From Streptomyces wedmorensis (GTDB lineage: Bacteria > Actinomycetota > Actinomycetes > Streptomycetales > Streptomycetaceae): DNA of 64,000 nt. The position numbers were made by a program, and so were the translations under genes. The stretch covers positions 1 to 64,000 of the forward strand of contig NZ_JNWK01000044.1 of NCBI RefSeq assembly GCF_000716445.1, in the 5' to 3' direction. Below, in pieces: positions 1 to 6,897 of this stretch; position 1 is the stretch's first letter, and the number at the start of each line of letters is the position of its first letter. The notes below the pieces were generated by a model. It was not told where the DNA came from. It searched no databases and was given only the letters and a program-made list of their open reading frames with translations.

Positions 1-114
1 GTATCGGTGCGGGTCAGGGCTCAGGGGCGGGGGCGCCGCCGAGGGCGCCGTCCCGTGTTCCCACCCGTCCCGCCCTGCGGGACGATTGCCCACACGGTGG
101 GTGGGTGGCGGGCG

Positions 115-185
115 TAGGCCCGCACGGGGGCGTGGTGGGCGAAGGCCCGCACGGGGGAGTGGTGGGCGAAGGCCCGCACAAGGGG
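115..185. repeat. short tandem repeat, about 27-bp unit
   Basis: About two and a half copies of a 27-bp unit built on GGCGAAGGCCCGCACGGGGG lie downstream of the TPR gene (which ends at 235 on the minus strand). The rest of positions 1-234 is G-rich on the plus strand and I see no credible gene in it. Long open frames cross it in several frames, but only because the DNA is GC-rich. Confidence 0.6.
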
Positions 186-234
186 GCCCGTGGGGTCCCG
201 GCCCGTACGGGGGCGGGCCGGGGCTTCGCGGGGG

Positions 235-1617
235 TCAGGGCTTTGGGGCCGGGGGGCGGCGGAGTTCTGGGGGGAGGACGTCGGGGAGGGGGCCGAGGGC
301 CGCGAGGGCGGCGGAGGCCCGGGGGGCGTGGAGGGGCGAGAAGCGGGGGTTGATGCGGAGGGCCTCGGCGAGGTGCCGCCGGGCCGGCGCCGTCTGGTCG
401 AGGGCGCGTTCGATCTCGGCGCGGTGGTAGGTGAAGAGCGCGCTGCGCAGCCCTTCCTCGGTGGCGAGCTTCGCGTAGCCGAGGGCTTCCCGGGTCGCGC
501 CCGACCGGTGCAGCGCCCAGCCGAGCGCGTCGGCGGTGTGGACCGAGCGGTGGCCGCGGGCCCATTCGGCCCGCATGCGCACGGCCGCGGCCGCCGGGTC
601 GCCGTGGTCCGCGTCGAGCAGGCCGAGGGTCACCTCGGCGCCCGTCCAGGTGCCGGTCCGCAGTTTCGCGTACAGGGCCCGCGCGTCGGCGTCCCGGCCG
701 AGGGACTCGTACAACTCGGCCGCCTCCAGGAGGTACTCGGGGCGCGGCAGCCGGGCGAGGGCGGTCCGCCAGGCGCGCAGGGCCTCGTCCGTGCGGTCCT
801 TGGCCGCGAGCGCCCGTGCCCGGCCCGCGAGGGAGGGCCCGTGGTCCCGTACGAGCCGTAGGGCGGCCCCGTAGCGCTCCAGTGCCTCGTCCGGCTCGCC
901 CCGCTCCCACGCGAGGTCGCCGAGCCGGGACAGCGACGCCGCCTTCTCCGCTTCGGTCTCGGCGAGGGCCGCCGCGTCGAGGGCCGCGGCGTCGGCGTCC
1001 TCGCGCCAGCCCCGGTCGCGGTACGACTGCGCGGCCCGGGTCCGTACGGACGCGCCCGCGTGGAGCCCTTCCAGGGTTTCCAGCGCCTTGCGGGCCGCCT
1101 TGTAGTCCCCGAGGCCGTTGTACGCGTCGATCAGCACCGGGTACGCGGGCCAGCGCCGCGGGTCCGCCTTCCGGACCCGCTCGCCCCATTCCTTGGCGGT
1201 CTTCCAGTCGCCGCGCGCCCCCGCGAGCGCCCCCAGTCCCAGCTGCGCGTCCAGGTTGCCGCGCGCGGCGGGCCGCTCCGCGAGGGAGCGGCGCAGCGCC
1301 CGCTCGGCACGGGGGTAGTCCCGTACGTCGCCGACGCGTGTCCCCCGCTCGGTGTACGCGGCGCCGAGCTCCGCCCAGGACATCTCGTCGTCCGGGTGGG
1401 CGCGCAGCCACTTCTCGCGGTCGGCGATCAGCGCGGCCAGGTCCGGCAGGGCGGCCTGCGCGCCCGCGTGGGCCGCGATCGTCGCCCGCTCCGCCGGACC
1501 CGGCGGGGGCGGCGGGCCCTGGCCGGCCAGTTCGGGGACGTACAGCAGCGCCGTCGCCGCGAGCACGGCGGCCACCCCGGCCCCGAGCACCGTCCGCGAC
1601 ACGTTCTGGGGTTTCAT
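235..1617 (-). CDS. membrane-anchored tetratricopeptide repeat (TPR) protein
   Basis: A 460-residue protein. Residues about 8-28 (start of the motif TVLGAGVAAVLAATALLYVP) form one hydrophobic segment, which suits a signal anchor with the rest of the protein outside the membrane. From about residue 65 there is a run of degenerate TPR units, for example WAELGAAYTERG, RLGDLAWERGEPDEAL and AAELYESLGRDADARALY. TPR domains bind other proteins; no enzymatic motif is visible. The ATG at 1617 was chosen because it directly precedes the hydrophobic segment; an in-frame GTG lies 9 bases upstream. The gene is divergent from the FAD oxidase with about 100 bp between starts. The partner protein is unknown. 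Confidence 0.8.
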   Translation of the reverse strand: MKPQNVSRTVLGAGVAAVLAATALLYVPELAGQGPPPPPGPAERATIAAHAGAQAALPDLAALIADREKWLRAHPDDEMSWAELGAAYTERGTRVGDVRDYPRAERALRRSLAERPAARGNLDAQLGLGALAGARGDWKTAKEWGERVRKADPRRWPAYPVLIDAYNGLGDYKAARKALETLEGLHAGASVRTRAAQSYRDRGWREDADAAALDAAALAETEAEKAASLSRLGDLAWERGEPDEALERYGAALRLVRDHGPSLAGRARALAAKDRTDEALRAWRTALARLPRPEYLLEAAELYESLGRDADARALYAKLRTGTWTGAEVTLGLLDADHGDPAAAAVRMRAEWARGHRSVHTADALGWALHRSGATREALGYAKLATEEGLRSALFTYHRAEIERALDQTAPARRHLAEALRINPRFSPLHAPRASAALAALGPLPDVLPPELRRPPAPKP

Positions 1618-1716
1618 GGCGCTCACTGTGCGCCCGCACACGCCTGTACGAAGAGCACACGAAGCGGCCGCCCCGGCGGGTTCACACCGATGGCCCCGGG
1701 TGCCAGGCTGGGACAC

Positions 1717-3084
1717 ATGGACGATCTTCTGACGCGGCTGCGCGCCGGTCTTCCCGCCGAGGCGCTGCTCACCGACCCGGACGTGACGGCCTCGTACGCC
1801 CGTGACATGGCGAGCTTCTGCGCGGCCGGCGATCCCGCCGTCGTGGTGCTCCCGCGGACCGTCGAGGAGGTCCAGCACGTGATGCGGACCGCGACCGAAC
1901 TCCGCGTCCCCGTCGTGCCCCAGGGTGCCCGTACCGGCCTCTCCGGCGGCGCCAACGCCTCCGACGGCTGCATCGTGCTGTCCCTGGTGAAGATGGACCG
2001 CGTCCTGGAGATCAGCCCGGTCGACCGGATCGCCGTCGTCGAACCGGGCGTCGTCAACGCCGTGCTGTCCCGGGCTGTCGCCGAGCACGGCCTGTACTAC
2101 CCGCCGGACCCCTCAAGCTGGGAGACGTGCACCATCGGCGGGAACATCGGCACCGCCTCCGGCGGCCTGTGCTGCGTCAAGTACGGGGTGACCGCCGAAT
2201 ACGTCCTCGGCCTCGACGTCGTCCTCGCCGACGGCCGGCTCCTGTCCACCGGCCGGCGCACCGCCAAGGGAGTCGCCGGATATGACCTGACCAGGCTCTT
2301 CGTGGGGTCCGAGGGCAGCCTCGGGATCGTCGTGCGGGCCGTCCTCGCGCTCAAGCCGCAGCCGCCCGCCCAGCTCGCGCTCGCCGCCGAGTTCCCGTCC
2401 GCGGCGGCCGCCTGCGCGGCCGTCTGCGCGATCATGGAGCGGGGCCACACCCCGTCGCTGCTCGAACTCATGGACCGCACCACCGTCCAGGCGGTCAACA
2501 AGCTGGCGCGCATGGGTCTGCCCGACACCACCGAGGCGCTGCTCCTGTGTGCCTTCGACACCCCGGACCCGGCTGCCGATCTGGCCGCCGTCGGGGAGCT
2601 GTGCGCGGCCGCGGGCGCCACCGAGGTCGTACCGGCCGCGGACGTCGCCGAGTCCGAGCTCCTCCTCCAGGCGCGCCGGCTGTCCCTCACGGCCCTGGAG
2701 ACGATCAAGTCCGCGACGATGATCGACGACGTGTGCGTGCCGCGGACGCGGCTGGCCGAGATGCTCGACGGCACGGCGGCGGTCGCGGAGAAGTACGGCC
2801 TGACCATCGGCGTCTGCGCGCACGCGGGCGACGGCAACACCCATCCCGTCGTGTGCTTCGACCACACCGACGAGGACGAGTCCCGGCGGGCGCGGGAGTC
2901 CTTCGACGAGATCATGGCGCTCGGGCTCGCCCTCGGCGGCACGATCACCGGCGAGCACGGCGTGGGCGTCCTCAAGAAGGAGTGGCTGGCACGGGAGCTG
3001 GGGCCGGTCGGTCTGGAGCTCCAGCGCGGCATCAAGGCGACCTTCGACCCGCTGGGGCTGCTCAACCCCGGAAAGCTGTTCTGA
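1717..3084 (+). CDS. FAD-linked oxidase of the GlcD / D-lactate dehydrogenase type
   Basis: A 455-residue flavoprotein of the VAO/PCMH fold that probably oxidises a 2-hydroxy acid such as glycolate or D-lactate. The FAD-binding half covers roughly residues 35-215. It contains the dinucleotide-contacting loops PQGARTGLSGGANA (about 68-81), TIGGNIGTASGG and GSEGSLGIV. The C-terminal half has the family signatures HAGDGNTHP and GEHGVGVLKKEWL, where the histidines are thought to act in catalysis. Length is normal for GlcD subunits. It stands alone: no GlcE or GlcF partner gene is adjacent, so it may be a single-subunit enzyme. An ATG 27 bases upstream is possible; 1717 fits the family N-terminus better. 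The exact substrate cannot be told from sequence. Confidence 0.9.
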   Translation: MDDLLTRLRAGLPAEALLTDPDVTASYARDMASFCAAGDPAVVVLPRTVEEVQHVMRTATELRVPVVPQGARTGLSGGANASDGCIVLSLVKMDRVLEISPVDRIAVVEPGVVNAVLSRAVAEHGLYYPPDPSSWETCTIGGNIGTASGGLCCVKYGVTAEYVLGLDVVLADGRLLSTGRRTAKGVAGYDLTRLFVGSEGSLGIVVRAVLALKPQPPAQLALAAEFPSAAAACAAVCAIMERGHTPSLLELMDRTTVQAVNKLARMGLPDTTEALLLCAFDTPDPAADLAAVGELCAAAGATEVVPAADVAESELLLQARRLSLTALETIKSATMIDDVCVPRTRLAEMLDGTAAVAEKYGLTIGVCAHAGDGNTHPVVCFDHTDEDESRRARESFDEIMALGLALGGTITGEHGVGVLKKEWLARELGPVGLELQRGIKATFDPLGLLNPGKLF

Positions 3085-3110
3085 GGCCCGTTCAGGGCGC
3101 TGTACGGAGG

Positions 3111-3602
3111 TCACAGCTCGCCGTCCTGCGACTCGTCCGACGGCCACGGGTCGCGCAGCCACAGCTCGTCGGTGACCACGGTGGTCGCCAGGAGCTCGGC
3201 CAGCCCTTCGTCCATGCCGAGCCGCTCGGACTCGGTGCCCGGCGGGACGGCCCGCAGGGTGCGCTCCAGCCAGGCCGACACCTGAGCGGAGGGGGCTTCG
3301 AGCAGGGCGTCGCCGTCGGGCGAGGAGAGCGCCATCAGGATGACGCTGCGGCCGTCGACCTTCGTCGGCCAGATGCGGACGTCGCCGTGGCCGCACGCCC
3401 GGAAGACGCCCTCGACGAGCAGTTCGCGCGCGAAGGTCCAGTTGACGGGGTGCTCCGTGCCGACGTGGAAGGTGATGTGGACGGCGTACGGGTCGTCGGT
3501 GCGGTAGGCGAGCCGGGCGGGCACGGGGATGGCGCGCTCGGGGGAGAGCACCAGCTTCAGTTCCAGCTCGCGCTCGACGGTGGTGTTGTCGGTGTTCTGC
3601 AT
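3111..3602 (-). CDS. ssgG: SsgA-like sporulation and cell-division regulator, probably SsgG
   Basis: A 163-residue member of the SsgA-like family found only in morphologically complex actinomycetes. These proteins guide septum placement and peptidoglycan remodelling during sporulation. Family marks visible here are VPARLAYRTDDPYAVHITFH near residue 27, WTFARELLVEGV, and ALSSPDGDALLEAP near residue 96. It differs from SsgB, which is shorter and nearly invariant, and has an acidic C-terminal extension ending in DESQDGEL. The assignment to SsgG rests on recalled synteny: the S. coelicolor ssgG gene lies beside RDD genes and a secreted protease, as here. It converges on the FAD oxidase with 26 bp between stops, and its promoter region faces the RDD gene. 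Confidence 0.75.
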   Translation of the reverse strand: MQNTDNTTVERELELKLVLSPERAIPVPARLAYRTDDPYAVHITFHVGTEHPVNWTFARELLVEGVFRACGHGDVRIWPTKVDGRSVILMALSSPDGDALLEAPSAQVSAWLERTLRAVPPGTESERLGMDEGLAELLATTVVTDELWLRDPWPSDESQDGEL

Positions 3603-3911
3603 GGTCGTGCTCCCTGTCTCGGACGGTCCCGGGCGGGCCTTCACAGGGAGAGAGCGGGGTGCCCGCGGTTCATTACGCGCCTTCGGGAAGTTTTTTCCGG
3701 GAAGTTTTTCCGGGCGGCCCACCGGGCAGGATGCATCGGCCCGAACATCACCGGGAGTGATCGATTCCGTTACGAGTCCCCCGAAGGCGGTCTTTCTCGC
3801 GGTCTCTTTGTTCCCTCGGGGACGTTCTTCGTTACTGTCCTCCTAGGGCGCGGCACGCCCGGCGCGCGGCCGTGCGGATCAAAGGCGTTGTGACTGAACG
3901 GAGTCGGGGCA
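3603..3911. other. intergenic promoter region with a short direct repeat
   Basis: About 310 bp separate the divergent ssgG and RDD genes, so both promoters should lie here. Positions 3684-3714 hold two copies of CGGGAAGTTTTTTC followed by a third CCGGG, a T-rich block that stands out in this GC-rich DNA. I see no small gene. Confidence 0.5.
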
Positions 3912-5480
3912 GTGGCTACTCCTCCCGGAGGCGGCGAAGAGGTACCGCAGGCGGGGTACTACCCGGACCCGTCGATTCCCGGCTACATCCGGTACTGGAA
4001 CGGCGGCGCCTGGGTGCCCGGTACGAGCCGGCCCGCGCCCCAGGGGGGCGAGGTCCCGCCCCACCCGCCCGCCTCGGCCATCCCGGCCGGCCCCATCCTG
4101 GCCTCCGGACCGACGCCGACACCGGTCGCCGCTCCCGTCCCCGCCTCCGTACCCGAAGCCGTCCGGCCCCCGGTGACTCCGGAGCCGGTACGACAGGCGG
4201 AGCCCGTACGCACCCAGGCCCCCGTGACACCGAACCCGGTGCCGACGCCGAACCCGGCGACACCGAACCCGGCGACACCGAACCCCGTGGCCGCGCATCC
4301 CGCGACGCCGACCCCTCCGACGGCGCCCGATCCCGTACGGGCCCCGGCCCCCGTGCCGCCCGCCGCTTCCGTGCCGGCCCAGCACGCGCCCGCCGCGGCC
4401 CGGCCGCAGCCGAGGGCCGCCGCCCCGGCGCCGGTTCCCACGGTGGAGGAGACCGGACCCGTCTTCTTCGACGAGGAGCCCGCCGCTCCGGAACCCGCCT
4501 CGGCCTGGCAGGCGGACAGCTCCCGCCAGACCGGCTTCGGCGGCGACCTCGACCGGAAGGTCTCCTGGGGCGCGCCCCGGGCCGCCGACCCGCGGACCCC
4601 GGCGGAGTGGCCGGTCGCGGGCGGGAGCGAGCCCGAGGCGCGGGACGCCGCGTCCGCGCGGGTGCCCGACCCCCGGGCGACCGGCGGCGCCGCCCGCCTG
4701 GGCGGGATGCCGGTCACGCCGGTCCCCACGCCCTCCCCGACGCCCCGGCAGCCCCAGCCGGAACCCCGGCGCTCCCCCCAGCCCCGGCCGGCTCCCCAGC
4801 CCTCCCCGGCGGCCGCGGCTCCCGTGACCCACCCGGCCCCCGCTCCCGCCCCGGCCCCCGCTCCCGTGTCCGACCCCGCGCCCGCGGCACCCTCCTGGGC
4901 ACAGCAGCAGCACGCCCAGCCCCAGGAGCAGCAGCCGGTCGTCCCCTGGAAGCCGCCGGTCGAGGACGTGTTCCAGCAGGCGGCCCGCGAGCAGGCGGCC
5001 GCCCGGCCCGCGGGGCTCGGCAGGCGTCTGCTGGCGCGGTTGATCGACACCGTCGTCCTCGGCGCGCTGGCCGGCGCCGCCGCCTTCCCGTTCGTGACGG
5101 CCGCCCTCGACCACATCGACGGCAAGATCGAGGCGGCCCGGCAGTCCGGCGTCACCGTCCAGGTCTGGCTGCTGGACTCGACGACCTCGGTCCAGTTCGG
5201 CATCGCGCTGGCCGCGTTGTTCGTGATCGGCGTCCTGTACGAGGCGCTGCCGACCGCCAAGTGGGGCCGCACCCTGGGCAAGAAGCTGTGCGGCCTCGAG
5301 GTGCGGGACATCGAGGCGCACCAGCCGCCGACGTTCAGGAAGGCCCTCGTCCGCTGGCTCCTCTACAGCGTCCTCGGACTCCTCGTGGTCGGCGTCCTCA
5401 ACGTCCTGTGGTGCCTCTTCGACCGCCCGTGGCGCCAGTGCTGGCACGACAAGGCGGCCCGCACCTTCGTGGCCCGGTAA
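3912..5480 (+). CDS. DUF2510 - proline-rich linker - RDD membrane protein
   Basis: A 522-residue protein. The N-terminus (about residues 12-40) matches the short DUF2510 module: GYYPDPSIPGYIRYWNGGAW. A low-complexity linker very rich in Pro, Ala, Val and Thr follows, to about residue 365, and contains repeated PNPATPNP units. The C-terminus (about 370-520) is an RDD domain starting GLGRRLLARLIDTVVLG, with two to three membrane helices and the closing WHDKAARTFV signature. RDD proteins are membrane proteins of uncertain function; some have been linked to Na+/H+ antiport. The GTG at 3912 is taken because DUF2510 begins just after it. A second RDD gene follows 75 bp downstream, suggesting a duplicated pair. 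Confidence 0.85.
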   Translation: MATPPGGGEEVPQAGYYPDPSIPGYIRYWNGGAWVPGTSRPAPQGGEVPPHPPASAIPAGPILASGPTPTPVAAPVPASVPEAVRPPVTPEPVRQAEPVRTQAPVTPNPVPTPNPATPNPATPNPVAAHPATPTPPTAPDPVRAPAPVPPAASVPAQHAPAAARPQPRAAAPAPVPTVEETGPVFFDEEPAAPEPASAWQADSSRQTGFGGDLDRKVSWGAPRAADPRTPAEWPVAGGSEPEARDAASARVPDPRATGGAARLGGMPVTPVPTPSPTPRQPQPEPRRSPQPRPAPQPSPAAAAPVTHPAPAPAPAPAPVSDPAPAAPSWAQQQHAQPQEQQPVVPWKPPVEDVFQQAAREQAAARPAGLGRRLLARLIDTVVLGALAGAAAFPFVTAALDHIDGKIEAARQSGVTVQVWLLDSTTSVQFGIALAALFVIGVLYEALPTAKWGRTLGKKLCGLEVRDIEAHQPPTFRKALVRWLLYSVLGLLVVGVLNVLWCLFDRPWRQCWHDKAARTFVAR

Positions 5481-5507
5481 CACCCCACAGCGGGCCGTCC
5501 CCCGAAC

Positions 5508-5537
5508 GGGCGACGATCTTTTGCGGGGTCGTCGCCC
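5508..5537 (+). terminator. hairpin between the two RDD genes
   Basis: GGGCGACGA (5508-5516) pairs exactly with TCGTCGCCC (5529-5537) around a 12-base loop containing TCTTTTG. It could be a weak terminator of the first RDD gene or a leader structure of the second, whose ATG is 18 bases further on. Confidence 0.45.
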
Positions 5538-5555
5538 CCGGGATGCACTGCCCCC

Positions 5556-6275
5556 ATGAGCACCGACCAGCCGCCGCCCGGACAGCCGCCCGACGACGAC
5601 CCGTTCCTCAAGAAGCCGCAGGAGCCCCCGCCCCCCTCGGCCGGCCAGCCACCGCCCGATGGGCCGCCACCCGACGGCCCCCCGAGCGGGCCGCCGCCGG
5701 GGAGCCCGTACGGCTCCCCGTACGACAACATGCCCCCGCCCCCGCCTCCGTACGGGAGCGGCTACGGCGGTGGTTACGGCGGGACGGATCCGCTCTCGGG
5801 GATGCCGCCGCTCGCCGACTCCGGGCGCCGCATCCTCGCGCGGCTCATCGACTGGCTGATCATCGCGATCCCGCTCGCGATCATCGGCATCCCGTTCGAC
5901 GTCTACGAGCGGGCAACCCGGGACGGCAGCGACTTCGGCGACACGGTCAACAGCTTCAACGGCGGGAGCCAGCTGGTCTTCCAGCTCATCACGATCGTGG
6001 CGTACGTGGCGTACGACACGGTCATGGGGGCCAAGGACGGCCGGACCATCGGCAAGAAGCTGATGAAGCTGCGGGTCGCGATGCTCAACGACGGCTCGAC
6101 GCCCCCGATGAGCCAGTCGCTGCTGCGGGCCGTCGTCCTCTGGCTGCCCGCGCTGATCTGCTGCGCCTGCCTGTGGCCGCTGCTCCTGCTGATCCTGATC
6201 CTGGTCGACAAGCCGTACAAGCAGGGTCTGCACGACAAGGCGGCGAAGACGGTGGTGGTCTCGGTACCGCAGTAG
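5556..6275 (+). CDS. RDD family membrane protein
   Basis: A 239-residue protein with a Pro/Gly/Tyr-rich cytoplasmic N-terminus (residues 1-85, with PPPDGPPPDGPP and YGSGYGGGYGG runs). The RDD domain begins at about residue 90 (GRRILARLIDWLIIAIPLAI). Three hydrophobic segments are visible, at about 98-115, 138-160 and 190-220. The family ending LHDKAAKTVVV is present. It resembles the C-terminal domain of the preceding gene, so the two look like paralogues with different N-terminal extensions. It may share that gene's promoter. Function is not established for this subfamily. Confidence 0.85.
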   Translation: MSTDQPPPGQPPDDDPFLKKPQEPPPPSAGQPPPDGPPPDGPPSGPPPGSPYGSPYDNMPPPPPPYGSGYGGGYGGTDPLSGMPPLADSGRRILARLIDWLIIAIPLAIIGIPFDVYERATRDGSDFGDTVNSFNGGSQLVFQLITIVAYVAYDTVMGAKDGRTIGKKLMKLRVAMLNDGSTPPMSQSLLRAVVLWLPALICCACLWPLLLLILILVDKPYKQGLHDKAAKTVVVSVPQ

Positions 6276-6288
6276 AACGGACGAAACG

Positions 6289-6567
6289 TCACGAACCGAT
6301 CCGGGTATCGGCCCCCGCGCCCACGCGCGCGGCCGGTACCCGGATCGTTTCGTTCCCGGATGCCGGAGGAACCGTGGCGGTGCTCTTGACGGGCCTCGTC
6401 CGTGCGGGCATCGTCGCCGCCACGAGGATGCCGAGCAGGAGACCGGCGGCGCAGATCACCGCGATGCCGAGGGTCGTCGTCACACGGGAGAGCAGCAGCA
6501 GGGCGACGGTCGCCAAGACGACGGTGGTCGAACCATAGGCGAGCTGCGCGGCGTTCGGACGCTGCAT
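6289..6567 (-). CDS. small two-helix membrane protein
   Basis: A 92-residue protein with two adjacent hydrophobic segments, about residues 11-30 (STTVVLATVALLLLSRVTTT) and 31-52 (LGIAVICAAGLLLGILVAAT), and a polar tail. The reverse-strand ATG at 6567 is preceded by a GAGGG ribosome-binding site. It converges on the second RDD gene with a 13-bp gap. No recognised domain. Similar small membrane proteins are common in Streptomyces and usually uncharacterised. Confidence 0.65.
   Translation of the reverse strand: MQRPNAAQLAYGSTTVVLATVALLLLSRVTTTLGIAVICAAGLLLGILVAATMPARTRPVKSTATVPPASGNETIRVPAARVGAGADTRIGS
6297..6347. terminator. long inverted repeat at a convergent gene junction
   Basis: CGATCCGGGTATCGG (6297-6311) pairs with CCGGTACCCGGATCG (6333-6347) with a single G-U wobble and a 21-base GC-rich loop. 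It lies inside the last codons of the small membrane gene and just past the stop of the second RDD gene, so it probably terminates RDD transcription from the plus strand. Confidence 0.55.
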
Positions 6568-6897
6568 GACGGGTACCGCCCTCTCGGGACATCGGCTCGA
6601 CTCTATGACGGTGGATGCCCGAGCTGGGTCGGAAGTAAGCGTGACCTTACCCACGGTGTGGTTGCACGGGGGGCGCACGGGGTCACGACTTGCCCAATTC
6701 TCGGCCGTGATGCGCCTGCTGAGCGTCCGGATATCGGAATCCGGCTCCCGCATAGTGCACTTGGTATGTGCAAGTCAAGATCTGTCTTTTCTTGTCTCAC
6801 TCCGGTCGAATGTCGTCACTTGTGACGCGCGACCCCGCCGGACGGACACCCCACCATTCGGTCCGAGGGCGGCGGGCGCCGGGGAGGAACACACCAA
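6568..6897. other. divergent promoter region ahead of the M6 protease
   Basis: 330 bp with no gene. It is more AT-rich than its flanks from about 6590 to 6830. An inverted repeat ACTTG-N7-CAAGT sits at 6759-6775 within a stretch reading GTGCACTTGGTATGTGCAAG, a plausible regulator site for the protease. A strong GGGGAGGAA ribosome-binding site precedes the protease start. Confidence 0.45.

Noticed and set aside
14..1660. Minus-strand frame over the TPR gene with a Pro-Cys-Gly repeat tail
   Set aside because: Arg/Pro-rich composition typical of a wrong frame. The repeat tail is just the 27-bp DNA repeat read out.
3879..6233. Long open frame on the minus strand opposite the two RDD genes
   Set aside because: It is a shadow of the GC-rich RDD coding sequence. 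Its translation is Gly/Arg/Asp-rich with no domain, while the plus-strand frames have clear RDD motifs and ribosome sites.
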